A stretch of DNA of 64,000 nucleotides from Palleronia sp. LCG004 (GCF_032931615.1 NZ_CP136759.1:2484501-2548500); one strand, 5' to 3'; shown: positions 25,950-35,606, counted from the stretch's first letter. Numbers and translations are program-made. Notes: generated from the sequence alone by a model not told the origin.

Positions 25950-26963
25950 ATGTTGAAAAGATGGATCGCCGCCCTCGGCCTTTCGGTCGCGCTCACGGCA
26001 CCTGCGGCGAAGGCGCAGGATTTCTACACGATGGCGACCCTCGGGCCGGGCTCCTCGCCCTATCTGGTGATGAGCACGATGGCCCAGATCGTGAGCGACA
26101 GGCTCGATGGCGTGCAGATTCAGGTCAACGCGACCGGCAGCGCCACGCAGCACGCGATCGAAGCCGCGATGGGGCAGCTCGACTTCTTCATGTGGTCGGC
26201 AAGCGTTCATCAGAACATGATGGACGGGACCGCGATGTATGCGCAGATCCCGCAGGCCCCGGATCTGAGCGCCAACCTGCGCGCGGTCTTCGCCTTTCCA
26301 CTCGGCCTCTACCATGTCGTGACCTACGCCGATTCGGGGATCGAGAGCTTGGACGACCTTGCCGGAAAGACGGTCTTTCTCGGACCGCCGGGCGGCGGTG
26401 CCTCGGCCATCATGGCCAATGTCGTCGAAGGGGCGACGGGTCTGAAGGCGGGCACCGATTACGATCAGGTCCAGGTCGGATGGGATGCGGCGGCACAGGC
26501 GTTTCAGGACGGCCGCATCGACGTCTACGTCAACCCGACCAACGCCCCCTCGCCCGTCATCCAGCAGATGGCGCTGTCGCGCGACCTGCGCCTCATCGGC
26601 CTGACGCCGGAAGAGATGGAGCGCCCCGGCCTGCAGGCGATCCTGAACCGTCCGGGCGGCACGCTCGGCACGATCGAGGCCGGCACCTACGGCGAGAACC
26701 AGGTGAACGAGGAGGCGGTGCAGACGCTCGGATCGATCGTGGGCGTGGGCACGAATGCCGATGTCCCCGAAGAGGCCGTCTACGAGATCACGAAGGCGTT
26801 CTGGGAAGGCGTGGGCGAGATGGAGGGCTCCGCCCCATGGTTGCGCAACATCACGCTCGACACCGCGCTCGAGGATCTGAACCTGCCGCTGCATCCCGGC
26901 GCGTTGCGCTTCTACGAGGAGGCCGGGATCGAGATTCCCGACGATCTGCGCCCGGCCGAATGA
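25950..26963 (+). CDS. TAXI-family TRAP solute-binding protein, system 1
   Basis: 337 residues. Sec signal peptide MLKRWIAALGLSVALTAPAAKAQ, then a TAXI fold: YTMATLGPGSSPYLVMSTMAQIV, the variable QVNATGSATQHAIEAAMGQLDF loop, and the C-terminal LPLHPGALRFYEEAGIEIPDDL typical of the family. It delivers its ligand to the fused permease encoded just upstream. A tandem TGACC pentamer run (25905-25922) spans the junction between the two genes. The sulfatase gene follows 52 nt later. Confidence 0.92.
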   Translation: MLKRWIAALGLSVALTAPAAKAQDFYTMATLGPGSSPYLVMSTMAQIVSDRLDGVQIQVNATGSATQHAIEAAMGQLDFFMWSASVHQNMMDGTAMYAQIPQAPDLSANLRAVFAFPLGLYHVVTYADSGIESLDDLAGKTVFLGPPGGGASAIMANVVEGATGLKAGTDYDQVQVGWDAAAQAFQDGRIDVYVNPTNAPSPVIQQMALSRDLRLIGLTPEEMERPGLQAILNRPGGTLGTIEAGTYGENQVNEEAVQTLGSIVGVGTNADVPEEAVYEITKAFWEGVGEMEGSAPWLRNITLDTALEDLNLPLHPGALRFYEEAGIEIPDDLRPAE

Positions 26964-27015
26964 TCCTCTCCGGTCCCTTCCGGGGGCCGGCCCACTCACT
27001 GCTGCGAGGTCCGCC

Positions 27016-28674
27016 TTGTCCCGTCCGAAGAACATTCTCTTTATCATGTTCGACCAGCTTCGCTGGGATTATCTGAGCTGCTATGGCCATCCGCATCTGA
27101 AGACGCCCCATATCGACAGGCTGGCCGCCAGGGGCGTCCGGTTCACGAATGCCTATATCCAGTCGCCGCTTTGCGGACCGTCGCGGATGAGCACCTACAC
27201 GGGACGCTACGTCCATTCGCACGGCGCGTCGTGGAACGGCATTCCGCTCAAGGTCGGCGAGCGGACGATAGGCGATCACCTGCGCGACGCGGGCATGTCA
27301 TGTCACCTCATCGGCAAGACCCACATGCGTGCGGATGCCGAAGGGATGGCGCGACTCGGGATCGAGCCCGACAGCCTCATCGGCGTGCGGGTCGCCGAAT
27401 GCGGCTTCGACGTGGTCGAGCGCGACGACGGGATGCGTCCCGAGGGGCCCGACGGGCTTTATGACGAGGGCGGAGCCGCGCGTTACAACGACTGGCTGCG
27501 GGAAAAAGGCTACGAGAGCGACAATCCCTGGCACGACTTCGCCAATTCGGGACGGGACGAGGACGGTAACGTCCTCTCGGGGTGGTTCCTCAAGAATTCG
27601 GTCCACCCGGCCAACATCGCCGAGGATGACAGCGAGACGCCGTACCTCACCCGCCGCGCGATCGAGTGGATGGAGGGCGCGCGCGACACCGGGCCTTGGT
27701 GCTGCCATCTCAGCTATATCAAGCCGCACTGGCCCTATGTCGTGCCCGCGCCCTATCACGACATGTTCGGCCCCGACGACGTGCTGCAGCCCATTCGCTC
27801 GGATGCCGAGCGGCAGACCGATCATCCGGTCCTCTCGGCCTTCATGGACGCGCCGATGAGCCGCGCGTTCTCGCGCGCGGAGGTCCGCGATCCGGTGGTG
27901 CGGGCCTATATGGGTCTTATCAAGCAATGCGACGACCAGATGGGCGTGCTCTTCGACTATCTCGAGCGGTCCGGTCGGATGGAGGACACGCTGATCGTCG
28001 TCACGTCGGATCACGGCGACTTCCTCGGCGATCACTGGATGGGCGAGAAGATGTTCTTTCACGATGCCAGCGTGAAGGTCCCGATGATCGTCTACGACCC
28101 GTCGGCCGAGGCCGACGCGACGCGCGGGACGGTCTGCGAGGATCTCGTCGAATGCATCGACCTGGCCCCCACCTTCGTCGAGGCGGCGGGCGGAGACGTC
28201 CCCGACCATATTCTCGAGGGCCGGTCGCTCTTGCCGATTCTCCACGGAAAGGACGATCCGGCGCGCGATTTCGTCGTCTGCGAATATGATTATTCGGCCT
28301 CGCCCATCGCCGAACGGTTGGGTGTGTCGGTGCGGGATGGGGTCATGTTCATGGTCGGGACGACCCGCTGGAAGCTCATCCATTTCGAGGGTGGCTTCCG
28401 GCCGATCCTGTTCGACCTGACCGAGGATCCGGACGAACTCGTCGATCTGGGGGCCGATCCCGCGCACGAGGAGGTACGGGCCGAGATGTACGGGCACCTC
28501 TTCACCTGGGCGCGCCGGCTCTCGCAACGCACCACCCGCAGCGCCGAGCAGCTACGCTCCATGCGCCGCGCCTCATCCCGCAAGGGCGTGATGATCGGCA
28601 TCTACGACGAGAACGACGTGCCGCTGGAACTGACGACGAAATACCGCGACCGGAAAGTACCGGATCGCCGCTGA
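27016..28674 (+). CDS. Sulfatase/phosphonate-monoester-hydrolase-like enzyme
   Basis: 552 residues, alkaline phosphatase superfamily. The N-terminus NILFIMFDQLRWDYLSCYGH gives metal ligands, and PLCGPSRMSTYTGR holds the formylglycine motif C53-x-P-x-R57, requiring sulfatase maturation by a formylglycine-generating enzyme or anSME encoded elsewhere. SDHGDFLGDH and LSYIKPHWP are further active-site blocks. There is no signal peptide, so it acts in the cytosol on an imported ester. The start is a TTG at 27016 with GAGGT upstream; this is the only start keeping the family N-terminus. It lies between two TAXI-TRAP transporters and may cleave the imported sulfate, phosphate or phosphonate ester (inference). 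Confidence 0.88.
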   Translation: MSRPKNILFIMFDQLRWDYLSCYGHPHLKTPHIDRLAARGVRFTNAYIQSPLCGPSRMSTYTGRYVHSHGASWNGIPLKVGERTIGDHLRDAGMSCHLIGKTHMRADAEGMARLGIEPDSLIGVRVAECGFDVVERDDGMRPEGPDGLYDEGGAARYNDWLREKGYESDNPWHDFANSGRDEDGNVLSGWFLKNSVHPANIAEDDSETPYLTRRAIEWMEGARDTGPWCCHLSYIKPHWPYVVPAPYHDMFGPDDVLQPIRSDAERQTDHPVLSAFMDAPMSRAFSRAEVRDPVVRAYMGLIKQCDDQMGVLFDYLERSGRMEDTLIVVTSDHGDFLGDHWMGEKMFFHDASVKVPMIVYDPSAEADATRGTVCEDLVECIDLAPTFVEAAGGDVPDHILEGRSLLPILHGKDDPARDFVVCEYDYSASPIAERLGVSVRDGVMFMVGTTRWKLIHFEGGFRPILFDLTEDPDELVDLGADPAHEEVRAEMYGHLFTWARRLSQRTTRSAEQLRSMRRASSRKGVMIGIYDENDVPLELTTKYRDRKVPDRR

Positions 28675-28997
28675 GCCTGCGCTGAAGACGCGGGCCGGAT
28701 CCCGCGCCGCAAGGAGGCATTGCCCGCGACAGGCCAAGGGTTTGATTCGGAGCCTTTCCTCATGCCGACCCCCTTCATCCGGGGGCTGAGCCGGGTTTCG
28801 GACTTGGGGGCGGCGGCACCCATGCAACACCCCGAATGGGCACGATCCGAAACATGCGCGATGGAAAACGCGGCAGCTGGCGTTTTTCCGGCCTCCTTTT
28901 CTTGCAATGCCGGTATGCCCTCCGGGTATAGCTGTAGGCAGCGATCCGAGAACGCAGGACGTTCCCGGATCGGGATGACATCGAAGTGGAGGACAAG
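28675..28997 (+). other. 323-nt intergenic region with an imperfect inverted repeat
   Basis: No gene supported. At 28863-28889, GGAAAACGC and GCGTTTTTCC form an inverted repeat with one bulged T around GGCAGCTG. It could end the sulfatase transcript or be an operator for the second TRAP system, which must have its promoter in this stretch. The bases 28861-28950 are richer in A and T than the surroundings. Confidence 0.45.
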
Positions 28998-29981
28998 ATG
29001 AAGACGCAGATCACGATTGCGACCGCCTGCCTGATGGTGGCCGGAATGGCCGGCGCACAGGATGCGGACCGCTCCGACTGGCCGACGAGCTTCACGGTCG
29101 GCACGGCAAGCCAGGGCGGCACCTATTTCGCCTATGGCTCGGGCTGGGCCAATCTCGTGGCCGACGAACTGGGTGTTTCCGGCGGTGCCGAGGTGACCGG
29201 CGGGCCGATGCAGAACATGGCGCTCGTCCATACGGGCGACCTCGCCTTCGGCCTGACGACGATGGGCCCCGCGCGCGAAAGCCTCGATGGCGAGAACCCG
29301 ATCGCTCCCGGCCTCGCCATGGACAATGCCTGCGCGATCTTCCCGATGTACCAGACGCCCTTCTCGGTCACGACGCTCTCGTCTTCGGGCATCGACAGCA
29401 TCGAGGGCATCCCCGAAGGCTCGCGCATCGGGTTCGGTCCGGCGGGCTCGACCTCCGACACCTATTTCCCGCGGATGCTCGAAGAGCTCGGCGTGAGCTA
29501 CGAACGGCGCAACGGCGGCTGGTCGGATCTTGGCGGTCAGCTTCAGGACGGACTGCTCGACGTCATCGCCTTCGCGGCCGGCATTCCGATCCCGGCCGTC
29601 AGCCAGCTCGAGGTGCAGACGGATGTCAACATCATCCCCTTCACCGAAGAGCAGCAGCAGACGCTCATGGACACGTTCCCCGTCTCGCAGTTCGAGATCC
29701 CGGCGAGCACCTATTCGACGCTGTCCGAACCGGCCCGGTCGGTCGCGATGTGGAACTTCGCCATCGCCAATTGCGACCTGCCCGACAGCTTCGTCAACGC
29801 GGTGGTCGACGTCGTCATGTCCGACAACGAGCGGATGGTGAACATCCACCGTGCGGCGCAGACGACCGTTCCCGAGAACGCGGACAAGAACACCGTCCTG
29901 CCGTGGCATCCCGGTGCCGCCGCGTGGTTCCGCGAGAACACCGACGTCGAGATCCCCGACGACATGATTCACGGAAACTGA
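28998..29981 (+). CDS. TAXI-family TRAP solute-binding protein, system 2
   Basis: 327 residues. Signal peptide MKTQITIATACLMVAGMAGAQ; mature TAXI fold with FTVGTASQGGTYFAYGSGWANLVADELG and AEVTGGPMQNMALVHTGDLAFGLTT, closing LPWHPGAAAWFRENTDVEIPDDM. The pattern is closer to classical TAXI proteins (GTASQGGTYF) than the system 1 protein. The start at 28998 follows GTGGAGGACAAG; a GTG at 28986 is in frame but less likely. It is followed 74 nt later by its permease gene, so binding protein and permease are in the opposite order to system 1. Confidence 0.92.
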   Translation: MKTQITIATACLMVAGMAGAQDADRSDWPTSFTVGTASQGGTYFAYGSGWANLVADELGVSGGAEVTGGPMQNMALVHTGDLAFGLTTMGPARESLDGENPIAPGLAMDNACAIFPMYQTPFSVTTLSSSGIDSIEGIPEGSRIGFGPAGSTSDTYFPRMLEELGVSYERRNGGWSDLGGQLQDGLLDVIAFAAGIPIPAVSQLEVQTDVNIIPFTEEQQQTLMDTFPVSQFEIPASTYSTLSEPARSVAMWNFAIANCDLPDSFVNAVVDVVMSDNERMVNIHRAAQTTVPENADKNTVLPWHPGAAAWFRENTDVEIPDDMIHGN

Positions 29982-30055
29982 TCCACGGATCATCTTAACG
30001 GGGCCCCGGCCGTCGCGCCGGGGCCCTCGTCGCAGGTTCAGGAGGAGGAGCCGGA

Positions 30056-32284
30056 ATGTCGGTCGGACCAGAGAAGACCAATCGCGTCGTCGCCGAAGGC
30101 GCGGATGACGAGATCATCGAGGACAACAGACGTCTTTTCACCGGATGGCGGCTCGTCGCGGTCAGCGTGGCTGCGGGGCTCTATGCCGCGTTCCACATGG
30201 CGGCCCTGACGGGGCTGTCGATCTCGTCGATGACGGGCATCTCGATCCCGTTCCTGCCGACCTTTCCAATGGAGACGTGGAACTTCCGGATCGTGCACGT
30301 CGCGGGCGCGCTGATCCTGGGCTTCATCCTCTACGCGCCCAATACCTTTGCCGAGGACGGGGCGCACCGGTCGCGCGGGCTCGACCTCGCGGCGCTCGTC
30401 CTTGCCATTCCGGCGCTCGGATCGCTCGTCGTGGCGCTGTGGTTCGCCGGTCAGATCGCGGGCGGCCTGTCGTGGAACGGCATGGATCAGACGATCCGAT
30501 TCAGGGAACTCTGGCTCTTCGGGACGCCGCTCTGGATCGCGACCGCGGGCGGCATCGTGCTGAGCTGGCTGGTCCGGCGCGAACGGTCCGGCCTCGGCAT
30601 GCCGGATCTGGTGCTTTCGATCTGCGCGGTTTCGGTCGCGGTCTATCTCATCACGATCTACGGCACGCTCATGCGCAATTCCACGGGCACGCCCTTCGCG
30701 CCCATCGGGATCTCAATGGCGGCGGTCGCGGGCAGCGCGCTCATCATGGAGATGACACGCCGCGTCGCAGGGCTCGCCCTCGTCATCATCTCGGGCGTGT
30801 TCCTCGTCTACGTCTTCACCGGGCAATACCTGCCGAGCTTCCTCAACTCGCCCGCCATCGCGTGGGACCGGTTCTTCAGCCAGGTCTATACGGATGCAGG
30901 TATCCTGGGGCCGACCACGGCGGTGTCCTCGACCTATATCATCCTCTTCATCATCTTCGCGGCCTTCCTGCAGGCCTCGAAGGTCGGCGAATACTTCATC
31001 AACTTCGCCTTCGCGCTCGCCGGACGGGCGCGCGGCGGGCCTGCCAAGGTCGCGATCTTCGCCTCCGGCCTCATGGGGATGATCAACGGCACCTCGGCGG
31101 GCAACGTGGTCGCCACCGGGTCGCTGACCATCCCGCTGATGAAGAAGGTCGGCTACAAGCGCACCACCGCCGGCGCGATCGAGGCCGCGGCCTCGACCGG
31201 AGGCCAGATCGTCCCGCCCATCATGGGCGCGGGTGCCTTCATCATGGCCGAGATCACCGGCATTCCCTATACCGAGATCGCCATCGCCGCGATCATCCCG
31301 GCGATCCTCTACTTCGTCTCGGTCTTCTTCATGGTCGATTTCGAAGCCGCGAAGCTCGGGATGAAGGGGATGAAGGACGACGAGATCCCGGAACTCGGCG
31401 AGTTGCTGAAGAAGGTCTTCCTCTTCATCCCGATCGTGATCCTGATCGTGGCGCTGTTCTTCGGTTATTCGGTGATCCGAGCAGGCGTCTACGCGACCCT
31501 CGCCGCGGTCGTGGTGAGCTGGCTCACCCGCCACAGGATGGGACCGCGCGCGATCGGCAAGGCATTCGAGATGGCGGGCGTCATGTCGATCCAGATCATC
31601 GCGGTCTGCGCCTGTGCGGGCATCATCGTGGGGGTCATCAGCCTCACCGGTGTCGGCGCGCGCTTCTCCTCGGTTCTGCTGAACCTCGCCGATGCCTCGC
31701 AGCTCATCGCGCTCTTCTTCGCGATGTGCATCTCGATCCTCCTCGGGATGGGGATGCCCACGACGGCGGCCTATGCGGTGGCGGCCTCGGTCGTGGCACC
31801 TGGGCTCGTGCAGCTCGGGATCGCTCCGCTGACGGCGCATTTCTTCGTGTTCTACTTCGCGGTGCTCTCGGCGATCACCCCCCCGGTCGCGCTCGCGAGC
31901 TATGCGGCGGCCGGCATCTCGGGCGCCAACGCGATGGAGACCTCGACGGCCTCGTTCAAGATCGGGATTGCCGCCTTCATCGTGCCGTTCATGTTCTTCT
32001 ACAATTCAGCGTTGCTGATGGATGGAACATGGCTCGAGATCGGGCGCGCGGGGATCACGGCGATCATCGGCGTGTTCCTTCTGTCCTCGGGCGTGCAGGG
32101 CTGGTTCGTCGGGGCGCGCGCCTCGTGGATCACGCGTGGCATCCTCATCTTCGCGGCGCTGTCGCTGATCGCGGGCGGCCTTCTGAGCGACCTCATCGGC
32201 GCGGCGGCCACGGCGGCGGCATTCGCGGTCTCGCGGGTGATGCCGTCATCGCGCCGGCCGGCCGCGACGACCGCGTCGGACTGA
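30056..32284 (+). CDS. TRAP transporter fused permease (TAXI type), system 2
   Basis: 742 residues, about 18 or more hydrophobic segments, a fused DctQ-DctM permease that is 100 residues longer than the system 1 protein, mainly by an extended N-terminal membrane region. DctM hallmarks: MGMINGTSAGNVVATGSLTIPLM, GAIEAAASTGGQIVPPIMGAGAFIM, LLGMGMPTTAAYAVAA. The start follows GGAGGAGGAG. A bidirectional terminator follows at 32294-32319, beyond which the DctD/DctB-like pair is convergent. Confidence 0.93.
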   Translation: MSVGPEKTNRVVAEGADDEIIEDNRRLFTGWRLVAVSVAAGLYAAFHMAALTGLSISSMTGISIPFLPTFPMETWNFRIVHVAGALILGFILYAPNTFAEDGAHRSRGLDLAALVLAIPALGSLVVALWFAGQIAGGLSWNGMDQTIRFRELWLFGTPLWIATAGGIVLSWLVRRERSGLGMPDLVLSICAVSVAVYLITIYGTLMRNSTGTPFAPIGISMAAVAGSALIMEMTRRVAGLALVIISGVFLVYVFTGQYLPSFLNSPAIAWDRFFSQVYTDAGILGPTTAVSSTYIILFIIFAAFLQASKVGEYFINFAFALAGRARGGPAKVAIFASGLMGMINGTSAGNVVATGSLTIPLMKKVGYKRTTAGAIEAAASTGGQIVPPIMGAGAFIMAEITGIPYTEIAIAAIIPAILYFVSVFFMVDFEAAKLGMKGMKDDEIPELGELLKKVFLFIPIVILIVALFFGYSVIRAGVYATLAAVVVSWLTRHRMGPRAIGKAFEMAGVMSIQIIAVCACAGIIVGVISLTGVGARFSSVLLNLADASQLIALFFAMCISILLGMGMPTTAAYAVAASVVAPGLVQLGIAPLTAHFFVFYFAVLSAITPPVALASYAAAGISGANAMETSTASFKIGIAAFIVPFMFFYNSALLMDGTWLEIGRAGITAIIGVFLLSSGVQGWFVGARASWITRGILIFAALSLIAGGLLSDLIGAAATAAAFAVSRVMPSSRRPAATTASD

Positions 32285-32293
32285 ACGCATCGC

Positions 32294-32319
32294 CCCCGTC
32301 CGGACATGTCCGGGCGGGG
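32294..32319. terminator. Bidirectional hairpin terminator between TRAP permease and dctD-like gene
   Basis: CCCCGTCCGGA / TCCGGGCGGGG pair as an 11-bp stem (one G-T wobble) around a CATG loop, filling the 35-nt gap between two convergent stop codons. Confidence 0.72.
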
Positions 32320-33654
32320 TCAGCCCCGCCCGGAGGCGTCCTCCCGGCGGATCCCGTATTTCTGCATCTTCTCGTAGAGCGTCTTGCGTCCGATCCCGAG
32401 CGCCTCGTAGGTGGCCTTGAGGCTGCCGTCGTGGATCGCGAGCGTGCTGGCGATCATGTCTCTTTCCGCGCGTTCGAGCCGCTCCGTCAGGGTTTCCGAC
32501 CCGGTACCGGATTGCGGCGGATCCTCAAGCCCCAGAACCAGCAGATCCGCCGCGCTGCGCAATTCGCGCAGGTTGCCGGGCCAGTCCCGTTCGGCCATCC
32601 GCATGAGGAGGTCCGGCGGCGTCTCGGGCAACGGCCGTTCCATCCGCCGCGCCGCATCCGCCACGAACCGAACGAAGAGGCGCGGTATGTCCTGCCTGCG
32701 TTCCGACAGATCAGGCATCCTGAGCGTGACCGGGTTCAGCCTGTAGAGCAGGTCGTCGCGGAACTGGCCCGCCTCGACGAGCGGTTCGAGCGGAACGCGG
32801 CTCGAGGCGATGAACCGCGCCTCGAGAGGGACGGCCTCGGCAGCCCCGAGAGGGCTCACGGCGCGATCCTCGAGCACGCGCAGCAGCTTGGCCTGAAGCG
32901 CGAGCGGGGCGGAGCTGACCTCATCGAGGAAGATCGTGCCCCCCCGCCCCTGTTCGAGCCGTCCGGTGCGGGCGCGGCTCGATCCCGGGAAGGCGTTGGC
33001 CGTATACCCGAAAAGCTCGGCCTCGACGTGATCGACCGAAAGCGCTGCGAGGTTGATCGCGACGAAGGGGCGCGGCATGCCGGAGCCGAGCGCATGGATC
33101 CCACGCGCGACATGTTCCTTGCCCGTGCCCGTCGCACCGACGATCAGCACGTCGAGCTCGCTTTCGGCGATGGTCCGGATCTTGCGCCGGATCTCGACGA
33201 TCTCGGCGGCACGACCGAGGACGATCTCGTCCAGCAGCGTCCCGTCGGCGTCGGTCCCACGCAGATCGCGCAGATCGAGCGTCATCCGACGTTTTTCCAG
33301 CGCGCGGCCCACGGCGGTCATCAACCTCTGTCGCGCAAAGGGTTTCTCGATGAAGTCGTAGGCCCCGCGCCCCAGCGCCTCGACCGCGAGTTCGACATCG
33401 CCATGGCCCGTGACGAGCAGGATCGGAAGGTCGCGATCACGCGCGAGCGCCGCGTCGAGAAACGCCATCCCGTCCATCCGCGGCATCCGGATATCGCAGA
33501 TAACGATACCGGGGAAATCGGGGCGCAGCGCGTCGAGCGCGGGTTCGGCACGCGAGAACGTCACGGGATCGAGCCCCGCGAGCTCCAGCATCTCGGCGAG
33601 CGAGGCGCGCACATCCTCGTCGTCGTCGATGACGAAGATCGGGTCGCCGCTCAT
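32320..33654 (-). CDS. DctD-like response regulator with AAA+ and Fis domains, degenerate sigma-54 loop
   Basis: 444 residues: receiver domain (1-120, phospho-acceptor D54 in VICDIRMP), AAA+ domain with Walker A GATGTGKE (173-180) and Walker B GGTIFLDEV (238-246), and a C-terminal Fis-type helix-turn-helix (TYEALGIGRKTLYEKMQKYGI). The sigma-54 contact loop, normally GAFTGA, reads NAFPGS (220-225), so the essential Thr is gone. The usual NCAAL of the AAA+ domain is NLAAL. It therefore probably does not activate sigma-54 promoters in the standard way. It overlaps the sensor gene by ATGA. It probably controls dicarboxylate or TRAP uptake, perhaps the adjacent system 2. Confidence 0.88.
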   Translation of the reverse strand: MSGDPIFVIDDDEDVRASLAEMLELAGLDPVTFSRAEPALDALRPDFPGIVICDIRMPRMDGMAFLDAALARDRDLPILLVTGHGDVELAVEALGRGAYDFIEKPFARQRLMTAVGRALEKRRMTLDLRDLRGTDADGTLLDEIVLGRAAEIVEIRRKIRTIAESELDVLIVGATGTGKEHVARGIHALGSGMPRPFVAINLAALSVDHVEAELFGYTANAFPGSSRARTGRLEQGRGGTIFLDEVSSAPLALQAKLLRVLEDRAVSPLGAAEAVPLEARFIASSRVPLEPLVEAGQFRDDLLYRLNPVTLRMPDLSERRQDIPRLFVRFVADAARRMERPLPETPPDLLMRMAERDWPGNLRELRSAADLLVLGLEDPPQSGTGSETLTERLERAERDMIASTLAIHDGSLKATYEALGIGRKTLYEKMQKYGIRREDASGRG

Positions 33655-35525
33655 TCGGCGGCCACGCGCCGGGTTTCGGCACGGCGCAGCGTCACGGTGA
33701 AGCGCGCGCCCCCTTCGGGGACGTTCGCGGCCCGCATGCTGCCGCCGAAATCCTCGATGATGTTGAAGCAGATCGACAGGCCGAGCCCCAGGCCGTCGCC
33801 TACCTCCTTGGTGGTGAAGAACGGATCGAATATCTTCGGCAGCACGTCCTCTGCGATGCCCGATCCACGATCGGTGACGGTGATCGTCACATCGGCCTCG
33901 CCAGCGGCGATGTCGATGTCGATCTCGGGCGGCTGCCCTGCATGGGCCGCGTCGATGGCGTTCGAGACGAGATTCATCAGAACGTGCTGTAACCGCGTGC
34001 GCCCCCCAAGGACGAGCGCGTCGCGATCGCCCGTCACCCCGATCCGGGCCTCGGAGCGGTCGATCCGTGCCGCGAGAAGCTCCAGGGCCTCGTCGATGAC
34101 GGGGCCGATCTCGACCGACTTCAGATCCTGACCCGAGCGTCGGGCGAACCGCGTCAGGTTGCGCGAGAGCTGCGCCATCTTGCCCGTGAGGTTCATCACG
34201 CGACCGAGGCTCGCCGCCGCGCGGTCGGCCTGCCCGGCCTCGTGAAAGGCCAGCGCGTTCTCGGTATAGGTGCGGATCGCCGCGAGGGGCTGGTTGAACT
34301 CGTGGCTGAGCGCCGCCGACATCTGGCCCAGCGCCGCGAGCTTTCCGGCCTGGACGAGCTCGGTCTGCGTCTGGCGAAGGCGGTCGACGGCGGCGCGCCG
34401 CTCCGCAACCTCGTCGGCCAGCCGGGTATTCGCGGAGGTGAGTTCCGCCGTCCGCTGCGCCACGCGCGTGGCGAGCGTGGCCTTGTCGCGTTCCCGTGCG
34501 ACGAGCCGGTCGATCAGCCGTTTCCGGCGCTGCATCAGCAGGAGGAGGACCGCCATCGCGGCGATGCCCCCCGCCCCGATCGCCGCGCCGATCGACCAGA
34601 GCCGTGCGCGAAGCGGATCGAGATTGTAGAGCACGTGAAGCTGCCATCTTTCCTGCGGCAACGACGTGCTCAGCGACAGGTAGGTCGGACGCGGCCCCGC
34701 CTCGGCGATCGACGCCCCCCGCACGAGCGGCAGCGTCGCCCCCCAGGATCCCGCCCGTTCGAGAGGGGCTCTCGGGATCGCATCGACGTCGTACCGGCGC
34801 GTGCGCGCGATCTCGTCGCGCGCCACCGCGTCGATGTCGTCGATCGCGGTCATTCTGAGGCCGGGAGCATCGGATATGATCGAGATACCGGCCTCGTCGG
34901 TCACGTAGACGGCGTTGGGAGCCTGGGTCAGCGCCTCTTCGAGTGCCGTGATCGAAACCTTCACCACCACCACGCCCAATATCCGGCCATCGTCCATGAC
35001 CGGCGAGGAAAGATAGTAGCCGCGGAGCCCCGACACCGTCCCGAGGCCGAAGAAACCGGTCGTCTCGCCTTCCATCGCGTCGGTGTAATACGGCCGGAAG
35101 CTGTAGTTCTGACCCACGAAGCTCTGCGCGTCACGCCAGTTCGACGCGGCGATCGTCAGTCCGTCGGGGCGCAGAAGATAGGTATCGAGCGTACCCGCGA
35201 TGTCGTTCCAGCGTTCGAGCTCGCGGCTGACATCGACAAGCGCACCGGGCTCGGGCGTGCCGTCCAATGCTTCATGGATGAGCGGGCTCCGGGCATAGAG
35301 CTTCGGCAGAGCACGGAACCGATCGAACCAGTTCTCGACCGTGAGGGCGGCGCGATCGACGACGGCCTGCGCATCGCGGGCCGTGCGATCGCGGAGCGTG
35401 TCGTGTATTCCGAGGAAGATCGTCATCGACAGGGCAAAGACGATTGCGGCAACCCCGAGCGGGTGCACCCGATCGAGAAAGGTCCGGGCCCTGGGGTCGG
35501 GGCGATGTCGTCTGCTCGAGATCAC
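33651..35525 (-). CDS. DctB-like sensor histidine kinase
   Basis: About 624 residues. Membrane segment near the N-terminus (GVAAIVFALSMTIFLGI), a large periplasmic double-Cache sensor region (roughly 60-330), a second membrane segment (GAAIGAGGIAAMAVLLLLM), a coiled-coil linker, then the HisKA motif AALSHEFNQPLAAIRTYTENAL (phospho-His) and an ATPase domain with NLVSNAIDAAHAG, DRGSGI and GDGLGLGLSI. The start is uncertain: GTG 35525 is used because the longer frame to 35639 would run through the hairpin terminator at 35607-35636. It forms a two-component system with the overlapping DctD-like gene. DctB proteins sense C4-dicarboxylates. Confidence 0.85.
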   Translation of the reverse strand: MISSRRHRPDPRARTFLDRVHPLGVAAIVFALSMTIFLGIHDTLRDRTARDAQAVVDRAALTVENWFDRFRALPKLYARSPLIHEALDGTPEPGALVDVSRELERWNDIAGTLDTYLLRPDGLTIAASNWRDAQSFVGQNYSFRPYYTDAMEGETTGFFGLGTVSGLRGYYLSSPVMDDGRILGVVVVKVSITALEEALTQAPNAVYVTDEAGISIISDAPGLRMTAIDDIDAVARDEIARTRRYDVDAIPRAPLERAGSWGATLPLVRGASIAEAGPRPTYLSLSTSLPQERWQLHVLYNLDPLRARLWSIGAAIGAGGIAAMAVLLLLMQRRKRLIDRLVARERDKATLATRVAQRTAELTSANTRLADEVAERRAAVDRLRQTQTELVQAGKLAALGQMSAALSHEFNQPLAAIRTYTENALAFHEAGQADRAAASLGRVMNLTGKMAQLSRNLTRFARRSGQDLKSVEIGPVIDEALELLAARIDRSEARIGVTGDRDALVLGGRTRLQHVLMNLVSNAIDAAHAGQPPEIDIDIAAGEADVTITVTDRGSGIAEDVLPKIFDPFFTTKEVGDGLGLGLSICFNIIEDFGGSMRAANVPEGGARFTVTLRRAETRRVAAE

Positions 35526-35606
35526 ATGAAGAGGCGTAGCACGGAAATTCAGCCGAGCGAAGAGACCGGCAACGCGCGTATGCGGCCCCGCAAGATCGAC
35601 ATATGC

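Noticed and set aside
30145..34131. A 1328-codon open frame on the plus strand
   Set aside because: It runs out of frame over the TRAP permease and antisense over the DctD/DctB-like genes, with a highly biased Arg/Gly/Asp-rich translation. It is a high-GC shadow.
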